64,000 bases of DNA from Oreohelix idahoensis (GCA_024509875.1 JAMPIV010004934.1:1-64000), one strand, 5' to 3'. Shown: positions 35,284 through 47,464, counted from the stretch's first letter. The notes: generated by a model not told the origin, from the letters alone. Numbers and translations are program-made.

Positions 35284-36508
35284 TATCAGTCAAGATTTGA
35301 TTGGGAAAGCCTAACCTTGTGAAAATTGTGAGTAATGCCTCTGCCACATGTTTAGAGTCAATCGATGACAGGGCTACCGCCTCTCCCCACATAGAACAAG
35401 TGTCCACCAGAGTCAGAATGTAGCTGTTCCTCCTCTTAGTTCGAGTGAGAGGTCCCACAATGTCCACGGCAACTCTCTCAAAGGGTGTTCCCACTATGGG
35501 CATTTCCCCTAGAGTTGCTGGTGCAGTCCAATGCTTAGGTGCTACTCGTTGGCACTCTGGACAGGATTTTACATATCGTTTGATATCTTCAGTTATCCCT
35601 GGCCAGAAATAGTGACAAGCTATACGCTGTCCTGTTGCGCTGATCCCCATATGACCACTGAAGGGAATCGCATGCCCTAGTTCCAACACTTTAGTCCTAT
35701 ATGAAGTGGGAAGGACCAGCTGTCCGTGACCATTGGATTCAGATCCAGCCTTCCTATAAATCAGCTTGTTCTTCATATAAAATTCTCCCTTGCCTGGAGG
35801 TGTATGAGATTTGGGCAACTTCTTGAAACACGGCTTGAGTGTCTTGTCCTCCGCCTGTGCCTTCCTCATCTCATCTGGATGAGTATTTATTGGATTATCC
35901 TCCTCCTTTTTAGACTGTGATCTGGTCTGCACTGTTGCCAATATCACAGGTCTCTTGGGATTCCCCAAGAAGACATATCTACACCCCAATATCAGAGGGT
36001 AGATTGGCTCATTTATCACTGCTGCTTTTATGATTCCTTCCACATATCGCGTTTTCACCCTTATCCGGGCGACGGGAAGTGTCATGGTAGCTACATCCTT
36101 GGTTGCAGTTTGAATCTCCACTGTTTCTGTGGTGTATTGATCTGCCTGCACCAGGTGAGAACTCACAACGGAATCATAATCTAAACCTGTATCATATAAA
36201 CACCTTATGGTGACACCATTACAGATTACATCTTCACACACTGGGGGGTGGTATGGTTCCTGTAGTTCCGCAGGTTTGACCTTTTTTCCCTTCTTTCCAG
36301 ATGTCATAGCAGCACAATGAGGAGGTTTCCTTCTACAATGGTCAGTGTCATGATTGTTCATCTTACAATTTTTTACACCACCTCCTTCCTTGGTTGAAAG
36401 ATTTTCTTTCATCATATTTCCTTTCATCGAATTGTGGGGTTTTATTTTTATTGTCATACCGTGGCCTATCAAACTGGTGCTTACCTTTGTTCTGATCTCT
36501 AGGATCAA
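35210..36508 (-). CDS. G3 zinc knuckle-protease-integrase (N-terminal half)
   Basis: 432 codons. The knuckle's C-terminal three ligands are Cys48, His53 and Cys58 (CKMNNHDTDHC). The aspartic protease active site is CLYDTGLDYD (DTG at 106-108), followed by IYPLILGCRYVFLG. The integrase zinc domain is visible as GHAIPFSGHMG ... YVKSCPECQ; the catalytic core starts with ILTLVDTCSMW and ILTDNGSQF (first and second Asp). The frame then runs off at RGETNRR because of the G-run frameshift near 35272; the rest of the core is in the 33100-35283 frame. The first ~45 codons overlap gag and are not expected to be translated as written; entry would be by frameshift from gag. Confidence 0.93.
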   Translation of the reverse strand: MILEIRTKVSTSLIGHGMTIKIKPHNSMKGNMMKENLSTKEGGGVKNCKMNNHDTDHCRRKPPHCAAMTSGKKGKKVKPAELQEPYHPPVCEDVICNGVTIRCLYDTGLDYDSVVSSHLVQADQYTTETVEIQTATKDVATMTLPVARIRVKTRYVEGIIKAAVINEPIYPLILGCRYVFLGNPKRPVILATVQTRSQSKKEEDNPINTHPDEMRKAQAEDKTLKPCFKKLPKSHTPPGKGEFYMKNKLIYRKAGSESNGHGQLVLPTSYRTKVLELGHAIPFSGHMGISATGQRIACHYFWPGITEDIKRYVKSCPECQRVAPKHWTAPATLGEMPIVGTPFERVAVDIVGPLTRTKRRNSYILTLVDTCSMWGEAVALSSIDSKHVAEALLTIFTRLGFPNQILTDNGSQFRGETNRRSFQDLPGQTLPL

Positions 36509-37510
36509 ATTTATTAAAGTTCTGTGGTGCCTTAAAATTTTCTACCTGTTTCTTTTTATTACCTGATACCTCTGCCTGAGCTGCTTGATACCTTTCAGCG
36601 ACATTTAGTAACTCACCCAGCCTCTCTGCACCTTGTTCCATGAGAAACTTTCTCAGGTCTGGAGCCATGGACTCTCTTAGTTGTTCTATAAGGATCATTT
36701 CCTTAAGATCTTGGGTTTTCCCCAGAGAAGTCCATTTCTCCAAGTATGTCTCTAACCGTGCAGAGAACTGGTGATAGGTTTCACCTGACAGTAGTTTAGC
36801 ATTCCTAAAGTTTTTTCTATAAAATTCAGCATTCTTTTCATATCTTAACAAAAGAGCCTGCTTTAGCATGTCATAATTTTCTTGATCACCTCTGCTCATT
36901 TTGGCAAAAACTTCATAAGCTGCACCACGAAGCCCTTGAGATAACTTTAAGCTCCACCTTTCTCTCTCTAACCCATACGTGGTAGCTAACAGTTCATATC
37001 TATTTAGATAGCTCTCGATATCATCTTCTTTCTCAACAAAATGATCTAAATGAAAATTCATAGCTGAGGTTGAGGCTCCCTGACTAGCAGTGGCATCAGA
37101 GGTAAAGGGACTGGCACCATTTTCAGGAGCATGGCCTTGAAACTCAAACTCCCTTAGTCGTAACTCATGTTCCCTTTGTAATCTCTTCTCCTCCTTTTCT
37201 GCTTCCCTTTCTGCAGCCAATCGCTTGTCTTCCCTTCTCTTTCTCCTTTCAATTTCTTTCTTTCTTCTGCCAAAGCCTCCTCAGCCTCAATCTGCAGCCT
37301 CTTTCTGCAACCTCTTAGCCTCAATCTGCAACCTCTTAATTTTTTTTCAGCCTCTAACTTTCTTTCAGCCTCTTTTTCTAATCTTCTTTCTTCACGTTCA
37401 ATATATTTGTCACATTCCGTAGTGACATAAGCAATCATAACTTGCCCGTCCATTCCTAACTCTTTTGCAGTCTGCACAGCAGCAGATCGAAATTTTGCCA
37501 AGTCGGCCAT
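36363..37510 (-). pseudogene. G3 gag
   Basis: Starts MADLAKFRSAAVQTAKELG at 37510. The coiled coil is shorter and frame-broken compared with G1 (junction near 37220-37250). The capsid part is intact: LRLREFEFQGHAPENGAS, LRGAAYEVFAKMSRGDQENYD, YHQFSARLETYLEKW, EQGAERLGELLNVAERY. A basic linker with repeated KFD/PRYDNKNK words follows. It ends RWCKKL-stop, the first Cys of the knuckle being Cys in RWC; the pol frame is +1 relative to it. Confidence 0.9.
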
Positions 37511-37672
37511 TGTCTAACAGATATATGTATAAAATATTTAACCAAACAATTTTATCTATGTCTAATTAACTACTGACAACCACAGGCACTGAGAGCTCAA
37601 CCTTATTTCTTTCACCCAAGGATATCTTTTAAATTTTATTATTCCCAATATATAACAGGAGAAAGTTCAATA

Positions 37673-37691
37673 TCCCGGGAGCGAGACCCCA
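37673..37691 (-). other. G3 primer-binding site
   Basis: TGGGGTCTCGCTCCCGGGA on the minus strand, identical to G1, five bases after the LTR end. Confidence 0.65.
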
Positions 37692-37696
37692 ATATA

Positions 37697-40092
37697 TGTG
37701 GTAAAGTGGGATGTTATAAATAGTTATAGGGGACTTAGTGTACTGACTGAGATCAGCTGTGAAGGTATCTGTATCTAATAGGTGTAGTGTTTTACAGATA
37801 ACCTTACTTGCTACCACATTTATACCTCAGTCAGAATTATTCTGGAATATTGTGATGACTACGTTGAATGTCTAGGGTTATGAAAATGATGAAGTGTAAG
37901 TCACAACAACAACAGACAGATAAACAATTTAATTTATTCCACAACACTTTACACCACTGTGACACTCACATACATATAACACTCTATAAGATTATCTTAA
38001 ATGAGTCAAGTGTAAAGTTTCAAATAGATATGTATTAATTTCTTTCAAATATTTGATATCCTGATTCAACAACAAAGTGAACCAGGAATCACAATCACAT
38101 GTAATCACAGGTTATATGCACACAATTATAAATAGAATCTTTGGATTGACATATTTTATTAGTATTATCCTATGTGTGTAAGTTGTGAAGTAGTACTATG
38201 AGGTAATACTGGTTTTGTTTTTCAAGCTACGTTGTTGTTTGTCATCATGACTTCAAGTGTTTGATTATCGTGGAAATAGTATTGGGAAAAGTTCACAGTT
38301 CCTGTCCTTTGAAACAATTTATTGTCCCTCTGTGTTTAATATAATGTCAATTTTAGAGGGGGGGCACATAATGTTGAGCTGCTCTGGCCACAGAAGCTTA
38401 TCTTTCGTGATGGCGGCAGGAAAAGGTCTCCTCTGCTCGATTGCTTCACTGCGTTCTTGAGACACCTCACTGGTCGCTATCTGGACCAAGGAGTATGCTG
38501 TCAGCCTCTGGATTCAGCAAAACTCAGACCAGGTGCTGCTTCAATAACTTAGGACCACGGTCCCTGAAACAAGAAGGTTGTACCTCCTACTTCAGAACTA
38601 ATTTATAATCTATTTCCACACTGAGCACAATACATAACAAACACTGAGTTCAGAGCGGTAGGCCAACTGCTAGCTTCATCTGAAACAATTTACACCAGTA
38701 TTTTCTTCCCTAATGGTTACTACGCCTCTGCAATTTCAGCTGTAAGTCCTTCTATACAATAAGATAGGTGTCAGTGTACTATTTGGTAATTCCATGTAGT
38801 TCTACTTCTCTCCGACAAGTTTTGTTCAGGTTGGAGCAATATCTAGGCTTGGCCTCATGTTTGCTACTGAACCACACACATATATACAGACACAAATTAT
38901 CAATTCACATTCAATTTTCATCAAAAAGATATCAAATATGTCAAGCTTACCACAATTCATGGAAATAATAAACAATTACGTTGACTGGCGATGAATATGG
39001 CACAATTTCGATCTGCCTATGTCCCAGGCTTTTATTTAGAAAAATATGAGCTGGATCTCAACGCACTGTTTCTTTAGTAAGTTTATTTGAAAATGTGGCA
39101 CTGAACTGACGCTCCTAATTGACTATATTGGCGGGTCTAACCAATCGGGCCATGTTTACACCGCTTTTCAAAAAAAGTACCCCCACTACCGTTTCCCCTA
39201 ACAACAAAAAATTAGTATTTGTAGTCCGACTAATCGTGTTTCGCCTTACATTTACTTCTATCCAATCAAATAGGATTTAACATGGTGGCCTATTTCCCGT
39301 AAAATGGTGGTTTCAAAACATGCCACTGTGCAATTCTGATTTGGTGCTGTCAGACAACCTCACTATTTTCTTTTGGCTATAATTTGTTAATTCCTAGACT
39401 ATTTGCGTAACACTTAACATATTCTTTGTCAGCAAGTCCTAAGGAACCCAAATATATAAATTTAATGGAGCTAAGTGGCTGCGTTCAAAATATGCATTTT
39501 CTTCTACCTCCCGTTCACTTCGATACGATGTGGTGTCTGGGTACTGTCAGGTTTTTAGACATAAAACAGTATAATGTCATGTTTACTAATAAGCATTTAA
39601 CAGGTTTTTAAACCTAACTCTCGTATGGGTAGTGTCTTTATTACTGTCTATTTGAAAAAAAAATTAGTTCTTCATGCCTTACGCGGGGAGGGTGGCATTA
39701 ATTTTATATCGCGAGACGCGTGTTAGTGTTGCATGCGTTCCTTCGTACATCGCTCTCTCTCTCTTTCTATCCTAAGTCCATCTGTCTTTTCATTACGCAG
39801 TGTATAAAATGAAATTAATGGAATATTAAACTAGGTCATTAATCAGCTTGCGTATCTCAAGGTTTTCTAAGAAACACAGTACTAGTTGTATTGTTTTTTG
39901 AAACGCGTGTATGCTGCTGTAGGCGTTACTATCAAACGTGAAAGCGTTACAATTTTGCAGACGGAGCATAAAAAGGGGGATCTCGAGTACAGTCATTGTG
40001 ACAGCACTGGTCTTTTACCATTCTTCTTTCCTTTGATAGAATTTATTCGTTAGGCTTTTACCTTTACTTTTTAATTTATATATGTGGGTTTA
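37697..40092 (-). repeat. G3 right (5') LTR
   Basis: Starts TGTGGTAAAGTGGG like G1. It loses identity at 40092, about 17 bp before the expected terminal CA, so its outer end is truncated or overwritten. About 2.4 kb. Confidence 0.9.
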
Positions 40093-40175
40093 TAGTCCAG
40101 CACTATATGCTGCACCTCCTGCAGCTCTTCCTCTCGCCTTTGTCTTTCCTCTTTCCTAATTTTGGTTATGTTTTT

Positions 40176-42577
40176 CCATTTAGAAAAACATCCGCATATT
40201 AGATTTTTTACCAATTTCAAGAGACCATATCATATGTTTCCTGTTGTCCAAAGTTTATCAAATTGCACACACATGTTGTGATTGACAATTAAAAAAAAAA
40301 AACTGTTCAGAAGCTTATTATGATAAGTTTAAAGTTCTATTTTTATGATTTTTTTTTTTTTTAAAACATACACTTTATTTGTATGAAAAAATATATCAAA
40401 AATATATAAAATATATATTTAAAAAATTACTAAAATATCAAAATTCTTTTCTGATCAAATAAAGATATATATGTGTACTACATGCATGCCAAATTTTATA
40501 ATGGTCTGTCAAACAGGTTAATTTTAAGAAAAATACATTTTACTCACCGAGTGCCTTGTCTTATCCAATATACTCCATTCTGTTGAGGTTTCTCGTTTGT
40601 TGAATACCAATGGTAGAGAGAAGCCATGATGGTTTGTTTCATCTCTGGGTCTGTACTATGCTGGCAGATGGTTCTGGTGTAGTAAATACAGTTTTCGTAT
40701 GGCATTTTGGGTCAGACGACCATGGCCATTTACCCCAAGGGTGACTTTTTGTTTCCTGCAGTCAGTAATGAGGAAGACGGATTGTGCGTATCGATGACCA
40801 TGCCAGTCAAGATGTCAATAAGGGACCCAAGACGCATCAAAAGTGAGGAATGCAGTAAGCGACCCATAGCTTGACTGCTTGCGTCAGGGTCAGTGAACCA
40901 GAGCTGACCAAGACCCTACTCCACCTCCACGTGGTGGTCCTGGAAACAAGCTGCCTCACTGCAGTCTGGCTGAGGAGTAGGGATTGAAGAGGGAAGGCAA
41001 ACCTGGTCACAAAAAATGCAGTGCAGAAGTTGGATGTGTCGGCTGAAAGGTGTAAATACCGCAGCTTTGCTGTAAACGGACACAATGCAACCAAAGTCCT
41101 TTTCAGGACGAACGAGGAAGAAGAAGAAGAAGACATCAATAACACTGCCAACACCTATCAGTGACTTATGACCTCTAGTTACCCAAGTTGTATCAAAGCT
41201 GACATCGATGCCAATGACTTCTTTTTTTTATTAATGGTATGATGCTGACTCTTAGCATGTTCAGCTCGGACAATGCTGATGGCACATTGAAATACTGTAG
41301 AGTTGTGCATGGTATCCAAATGATCAAAAATTTGATCTGCATATTTATGAAATGTTTTCTGGTGCAGGCCAGGGAGGTTTAAGTTCTCGCAGAAGAGATT
41401 GAATGTAGATGGGCCCATTCCAGACATGAGTGCACCAAGAACAGCAGATTTGTTGATTGCATGTCCCCGAGGGCCGCTGCCTTCTGGTTCCCTCTCGGAT
41501 GTGTACGTTCCAGAAATTACTTTTTCATATGTGTGGCACACAACTACCAGGTAGAGAGAGAAACCCTTTGACTTGGTGTTGTCAGTTCTTGTGTGCAATG
41601 TGCTCTGCTTGCACACGTTGGAACACACATTGATGAGCAGATTGTTGATAAAAGAAATGTCCACAATGGTTCTATCGGTAGGTTTAGGTTGGGCACAGAC
41701 AGTGTTATGAGCAGCACCATTCTTGCTCATGCTCAAGTTCATTTTTATATGAGATCAACTTGGGCCAGTGGTGAAAGGCACTTTTGGATCAGCGATTTGA
41801 ACTATAGGCCTGTTGAATACTGGTGTGCAGAAATTTGATGATGAGCCTACATCAGTTTGGTTATCATTCACCGCTGATTTGGTCGTACCATTGCTAGAAA
41901 TTACACACCACCTCGTGCTCTTGCAGCAGAAAGTTTTTCTAGCTTTGCTTTCTTACCTTGTCTTCCCAATTTGAAGTAATAGAACACAATTTAATGAGAT
42001 TTAGGCTGAAATCCAGAGAAATGTCGATGAAGAAACTTCACGTTCCATGGAACATAGAGTTATTTTGTTTACAGGTGGAAGTAGCTGTTGTTATCTTCTG
42101 GATTTGCGCAGGCCAACCAGCGCGTTGTTATGACCAGTCAAAAAGATAAACACGAATGCGGCTTGAATGAGGGAAAGGAATCACTGCGTGACCTCTCCTT
42201 ATAAGGAAGAAAGCATAAAATTATGGAGGTTTTTGAATGCCAAATCACTCAGAGCTATGAGAAAGAATGTTTTCGAATTTGCTATAATTGGGGAGATAAA
42301 AAAATTCCCTTTTCATCTACACCAAGTACTCCACGATGCGGACTGCATAGCTAAGATATTATTGAGAGGCAAATCTTGCATTTTCGGCACAAATTTGCAA
42401 ACCATGGCTTGGGGCTAGTGTGGAACATATGCTTTTTAACACATCAAATGCCTTTTTTATGGCATAAAACCTTGCTCAATTGATTCCTCGATGATTATTT
42501 AACAAAATCAGCTCAAAAGTAAAAAAATCTGTGTTTTGTACCTGAAATTTGATTTTCACTGCCGTGCATGCCCTTAA
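40176..42577 (-). mobile_element. Mutator/Kolobok-like transposon relic with TTAA-flanked right end
   Basis: Begins with the 260-bp repeat shared with 23380-23612, contains an N-terminal transposase fragment on the minus strand, and ends at 42573 with GTGCATGCCC followed by TTAA (42574-42577). The end is the inverted counterpart of 20364-20390. The left end of this copy is not found, probably lost at the G3 junction. Confidence 0.65.
40837..41742 (-). pseudogene. Mutator/Kolobok-like transposase, N-terminal fragment
   Basis: The minus strand from 41742 gives a basic, poorly conserved N-terminus, then HAINKSAVLGALMSGMGPST and NLFCENLNLPGLHQKTFHKY, the region ahead of the first catalytic Asp. 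In the next frame GIDVSFDTTWVTRGHKSLIG matches the conserved SFDxTW segment. After VGSVID a stretch of about 320 bp is unrelated, and SLIDILTGMVIDTH resumes near 40800, suggesting a small insertion or duplication. It is a subfamily different from the 19-20-kb copy. No complete enzyme remains. Confidence 0.7.
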
Positions 42578-43085
42578 AGGTTCATAACAGCTAAGAATAT
42601 CAATCTAATGCCCTTGCTGGATTAAATACCAAAAACAATTATGAAAATATTTTAATAAATAAACAATTATAGCAAAATGAATTTTTTGCATATATAATTA
42701 GATGATTTGTGGCTGCAACATACATATTTGAAAAATTAATTTAAAATATTTCTAAGCTGAAAACTGCTACAAAAAATATAAAATAAGGAGGAAAAATGGT
42801 GACACTAAACTATAACATCAATACTGAAAAAATTATAATTTTCAAACAAAATGACAAAATATGGGTGAAACCTCCCCAGAATTTAATTGTTTTAGATCTC
42901 TTTGAAGTGCTCGTTGTTTTTCTTTAAGAATTAATAGAAAAGAAATTTAATAAAAAAAGAGGTCTTAAAATATGGCAGGCTGCTCTTTAGACATTGTGCT
43001 TAAAGCATGTGATTTTTCAAGTACATCAGTAATAAATTCAGATTCAAGGTTAATGTCAGATTAGAAATATATAATCTTTTTATGA
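42578..43085. other. Unassigned AT-rich sequence, probably host intron
   Basis: No ORF or repeat recognised. It lies upstream of the macro-domain exon on the same strand. Confidence 0.5.
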
Positions 43086-43612
43086 GTTCTTTAATAGGTG
43101 TTGTCTTCATGCCTCACGTTATGATTCTCATTGCTTGGTTTGGAGTCTGTTAATTTTATCGAAGTTTGACTTAGCTGTTGTTGCCCATGCTGCAATGCCA
43201 TAATCTAGGACTGGTCTCACTCGCCTTGGGTAATGTTTTTAGTACTCTCTCATCTGCTGCCCAAGCTGTTCTAGCAAGTTTTTTTTTTTCATGTCTCCCA
43301 TTCTTTGCCTTGCCCTCATCCAGTTTCTTTCATCCTTTTTTTTCCAAATTAAACGGCAATCAAAGCCTAGGTAGCTTGGGTTTTCATTCAGATATCGTTT
43401 GTTCCCATTTAGCACTAGTTTGGAGCTCTGTGGTTTATTTGAGAGGGAGAACACTGTATGTTGTTTTTCCTTCGTTTATTTTCCTTAGCTATGTTTTGTC
43501 CCACTCCTTCAGTGATGTTAGCACTTTCTGCAACTGAATGCTTGCCATAGTGATATACTCTTGAGAGATCCACATGGCTAAGTCATCTGAAAAGGAGGCA
43601 TTGTGTGTTCTA
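43086..43612 (-). pseudogene. Jockey-like LINE fragment
   Basis: The minus strand reads NASFSDDLAMWISQEYITMA (degenerate RT catalytic box, FSDD), KINEGKTTYSVFSLS, LNENPSYLGFDCRL, and in another frame RRVRPVLDYGIAAWATTAKSN, the usual C-terminal RT block of jockey-type non-LTR elements. Both ends are missing and the frames are broken. Confidence 0.7.
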
Positions 43613-43679
43613 CTTGGAATATTTTCTGTAATATTCCAAGAAAATTTCTTGTATGTCCTCAGAAAGATTACATACCTTC

Positions 43680-44045
43680 AACCAATGGAGGATGGAAGAG
43701 ATAGCAGGCGCAGCAACAAGCCAAAAAATTCAGTAGTCTACCAGACCATCTATTATTGCATAGAATACATGCTCTTGGAAGGGGAAGTGCAGAATCAATA
43801 ACTTATCAGAAGCAGATGCAGGAAAACATGGGAAACAGAGCAACCAGGCCACCACAGAAAAAAAAAAAATGCATATTGCCAGCTTAGCAGAAGAGAGCAT
43901 GTGGTATTTTTCAGACTGCACGAATTTTGATACCATCTATTCAAGAAGCTAAAGATGGGAACTACCAATGAGTGTAACTGTGGCACATGATAAAATGACT
44001 GCTGAACATCTGCTTCAAAGATACCCAACATATATGTAACAGAGA
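43680..44045 (+). other. Possible LINE 3' remnant
   Basis: Near the end a NECNCG and a MTAEHLLQRYP segment appear in adjacent frames, similar to the Cys/His tail of jockey-type LINEs. Too degraded for a firm call. Confidence 0.3.
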
Positions 44046-44276
44046 AAGCTCAAGTGACCGTCATCAGAACCATTCCTGGAAACACTTTATTTAGATACTA
44101 ATAGCCTCGAGCTGACCACTGCTTTCTTTGAAAATATTCAAGTAGATGTCTGAGAGTGTATAAAGAATTAGAAGGTGAAGATTATAAAAACATAACATTA
44201 TTTCCCAATGTGGTGCTAAATAAAACTTTGATTAGTTATAAAAACAGTTAAAACTGATTTACTTTTGAATTTTCAG

Positions 44277-44379
44277 ATTAACAAACTGGTGTATGAACTT
44301 TTGGAAAGTGCTGATAAGCAAAATGCTGTGTCCATGTCTATCCCAGCATTAGGAACTGGAATGAATGGTTATCCTGAAG
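44277..44379 (+). CDS. Host macro-domain gene, exon a (PARP14/9-like)
   Basis: 103-nt exon in phase 0: acceptor TTTTGAATTTTCAG, donor GAAG|GTAAAT. It encodes INKLVYELLESADKQN, then SMSIPALGTGMNGYPE. This is the macro-domain signature in which the IPALGTG loop wraps the ADP-ribose phosphate and distal ribose. Joining to exon b restores an Asp codon across the junction (PE-D-IAAD). Macro domains bind or remove ADP-ribose; the IPALGTG form with the following helix is typical of PARP14/PARP9-type multi-macro proteins, though other macro proteins are possible. The N-terminal half of the domain must lie upstream, outside the part I can recognise. Confidence 0.85.
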
Positions 44380-45838
44380 GTAAATTTTGAGAAAAAAATA
44401 TAATGAAGTCATTCTTATATGAATGACACTTTTACCTGGACACAGAGTATGGTTAAAGGAGATTATGTAATGTTAACAAAATAATGTTTGAAAGAGCACC
44501 AGTCTTTTTGTATGACACATTCCTGTAACTGGCTTGGTTGGAGTTTTGAATGTTAAAATCTTTGCACCTCTTTAAGTGTCTTGTGACTTATTTGCTTTCC
44601 TGAAAGCTCCATCCAAACTTGAATTTCATGCCAAGCTATATCCATATCCTTAGTGCATCTCTGAGGTGCACAGCTTCTAGTATGCCTATGTAGAACATAG
44701 TTGGCGAGTGAATATAGCAAATGGGAGCTATAACAATGATAATATGAAAATTTCTAATTGAGACTGAAAGGGGCCTTGATTAGGCAAGGCCACTGTTCTC
44801 GCTAGTACTGTTTAGAGTTTTAAAATATCTGTAGCTTTCCTATGAACCATGCCAGCTGTGCAGTAGCTATTTCTCTGCATAGTCTGCATCAAATAGCTTT
44901 CAGTAGCCAACTCGGGCTCTTATTGAAATTAGTGCTTTTTATTTAAAACCATGTGTTTTTTTTTAAAACAAATTATTTCAAACATTTACAAGAGTAGGAG
45001 AGCAAAATTAAAGTTAGGCTACCCATGTGACTTTGCTAAGAATACACTTTTATGTAGCAGGTTTCTAGTGGTATCTACATGTCCCTACGAAAAATAAAAT
45101 TTATGTATATAAATTTGTGAATGTTTTGAGAAACGGCAGTTCTGACAAGTATGTCAGTTCTGACAATTATGTGTTTAGTTACTTAGGAAACTCTATACAG
45201 AGTGATACAAGAGGATGCAATCTGATCATCAGAAGTAGTCCCCTCATCGATCAAGTGTTTCAGCACCTTAATTTCCTTTACACTCTGGTGGGCGGGGGCA
45301 TTATGACCACCAAGTGTCAGCCTCCTATTGTCTTATGCAGAGAATTTTAACCCACTCCACCTTGGCTGCAAATTTCACTCCAGTTTTTCTACCAGCTGGT
45401 GGCAATAGTGAAAGTAACCCTTATGTTGAAAATAAATTACTGTCCTGAATTCCATAGCCCGTTGCAGGGTGTTCCACAGCCAGCACGATGCCCTTTCTAC
45501 AGTTTCACAGTGTCTCTTAAGTGCCCTTACATTATACAATTCATATTAAACTCTCCAAACTAATGAAATTTTCAGTGATCATTGTATAATATATACCTTC
45601 AGGCCAAGAAACGTATTTATACTTTTATTTTAATTTCCTATTGTATTTCACTTTTTTCATTTAACATAATGAAAAAGGTAATAGCAAATTTATGTTGATT
45701 TGTTCATGACTGCACATGAGGAATTAGAACTTGGTTAATGTAATAGTCTGCCTTACCCTTGCCCAATATTTTGAAGATTACAAGTCCAGTTCACTGAATA
45801 AGTCTAGTGGTATTGTAGGTCATCTCACTTTCACTTCC
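44380..45838. other. Intron sequence of the macro-domain gene
   Basis: No repeat or ORF recognised in this stretch apart from AT-rich low-complexity runs. Confidence 0.5.
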
Positions 45839-46400
45839 CCATGGATTCCTGTGAAATATGTTGGCTTCTGCAAATTATTCCTCAGACTTTGACAGCCATC
45901 AGCTGGATCATTGCAGAACCAGCTCTCATCTGTGAAAAAAACCCTCTGCCAAGTATGACAGCCCAGTTAATATGGTTTCTCCACCCATTGCCTATGGTTT
46001 AAATGGTTGCTGAGCTGTCAAAACTGGTCACTGAGCTATGCACCTGCAGTAGAGGTATTGTGCAACCAGCTGCCATCATAGCGTGCACTCACTGAGGGGT
46101 ATAACAGGTGTGCCAGTTGTATTCCTGGTTGTGTCAGAGGTGATCTGATATGGATCCCTCCTGTGCTTTGTGATGCTGTCATGACCCTAGGTCTTCTGCT
46201 TCTGGGAAGTCAGCAGTAATGTTTATTTGGCTAAATTGGTTTCAGGCAATAAATGATTTTAATGTTTACGTCCATAGCGACAGAAACCTGCTGAAGTGAC
46301 TAAATGGCCTCTATATGTACTGTGGCTTTTTCTTGATCTAGAGCTGAAAGGCATGGTATCTTTTTATGTGACAGGTGTTGATTGGACCTCATATCCCACT
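45839..46400 (-). pseudogene. Old Tc1-like transposase relic
   Basis: The minus strand retains LDQEKATVHIEAI, PRSRRPRVMTASQ and, after several stops and shifts, WQRVFFTDESWF (first catalytic Asp of the DDE triad). The rest of the catalytic domain and the ends are not recognisable. Much more decayed than the copies at 24-25 and 61-62 kb. Confidence 0.65.
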
Positions 46401-47464
46401 GTAGCAGGATAATCAGTTTTTCCTAATCCTCACAGTCCTGCTCAACGATATTGAAGAATTTCACACCTACCTGAGATTAGTCTGACCCCTACTCATGCAG
46501 ACCTGTCCAGCTTGATAAAACCTGCCAGGAATAAAATAAATTCCCACTGGAATAGCTGTGGTGGTTGTCAAGGTACACAAGCCACCCTACCACTACAAGG
46601 TATAGACACTCTTGATGACAGCATAGTGCCAGCAACAGTTGTTAGCTCTTTTAAAGGTGATGATGCCTACAAAAGTTAAAAACTGCTGGGTATAAACAAT
46701 TTACAATTTAGAGGAAACCAGAAAAATGTTACTAGAAACTGATAATGGTGACAGCAGTGAATGAATGAACGAACGAACAAAATCTTCATTTCATCAGGGT
46801 AAAGAAATAGGCATAATTGCCTTTTTAAATTTCTGCCCTGCAATACAATTTTCAGCCTTTTACAAATTAAAATTAAAATATTAACAACTTCAGACAGGAT
46901 TAATTAATATTATCATCACAATCAGAAACTGAGCATACACATTTACTCATAGTCATTCACACACATAGAGAGAGGGATGGAGAGAGAGAGTTTGTTAAGC
47001 TACAAGGAGAATTTAGCCAGAAGTTGATATTGAAACAGACAGCACAAGTGAAAGTATTGTTGACTAGGAGTCCTTGACTCCCAATGAGGGTAAACAGCTT
47101 ACATGCAATAAGTGCAGAATGTGGAACAAAACCATCAATATTCTAGATTTAACCTTCAGTCCTCCCTATATTGTTAGTGTATTAAATACAGATCATCTTG
47201 GGAGGGACAGTACAGCATTATAATTTCTCTTATTGTTTTGGAATGTAAGTAAGGTAGGAAAAATAGTTGAGATGACCAGTCTTGTGCTGCTCAGACATTG
47301 GCAGTAAATACAGATGATTACTGTGCACTCAAAGTGACTGAAATAAACACTGATGAATTGAAAGCACTCTTTGGTGTGAGAATATCAATGGAGGGCACAT
47401 TCATCAAAAGTTGATAACAACATTTCTTTAGTGAAGCATCTGTTTTTTTTGTTCGCAACCTGTG
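46401..47464. other. Intron sequence, nothing recognised
   Basis: Contains a short GAAT/GAAC tetranucleotide run at about 46760-46780 and GAGA runs near 46970, otherwise unremarkable. Confidence 0.5.

Larger units (their letters stand above)
30997..40092 (-). mobile_element. Ty3/gypsy element G3 (Gmr1-like), near-complete
   Basis: Best preserved member of the G1 family, minus strand. Order: right (5') LTR 37697-40092, primer site 37673-37691, gag, zinc knuckle, protease, integrase, RT, RNase H, polypurine tract, left (3') LTR 30997-33029. Integrase-before-RT is unambiguous because the integrase catalytic Glu, GPY/F module, RT and RNase H lie in one 727-codon frame. Both outer LTR ends are slightly eroded, so no target duplication is visible. 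It lacks the DNA transposon found in G1 and shows the empty site. Confidence 0.95.
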
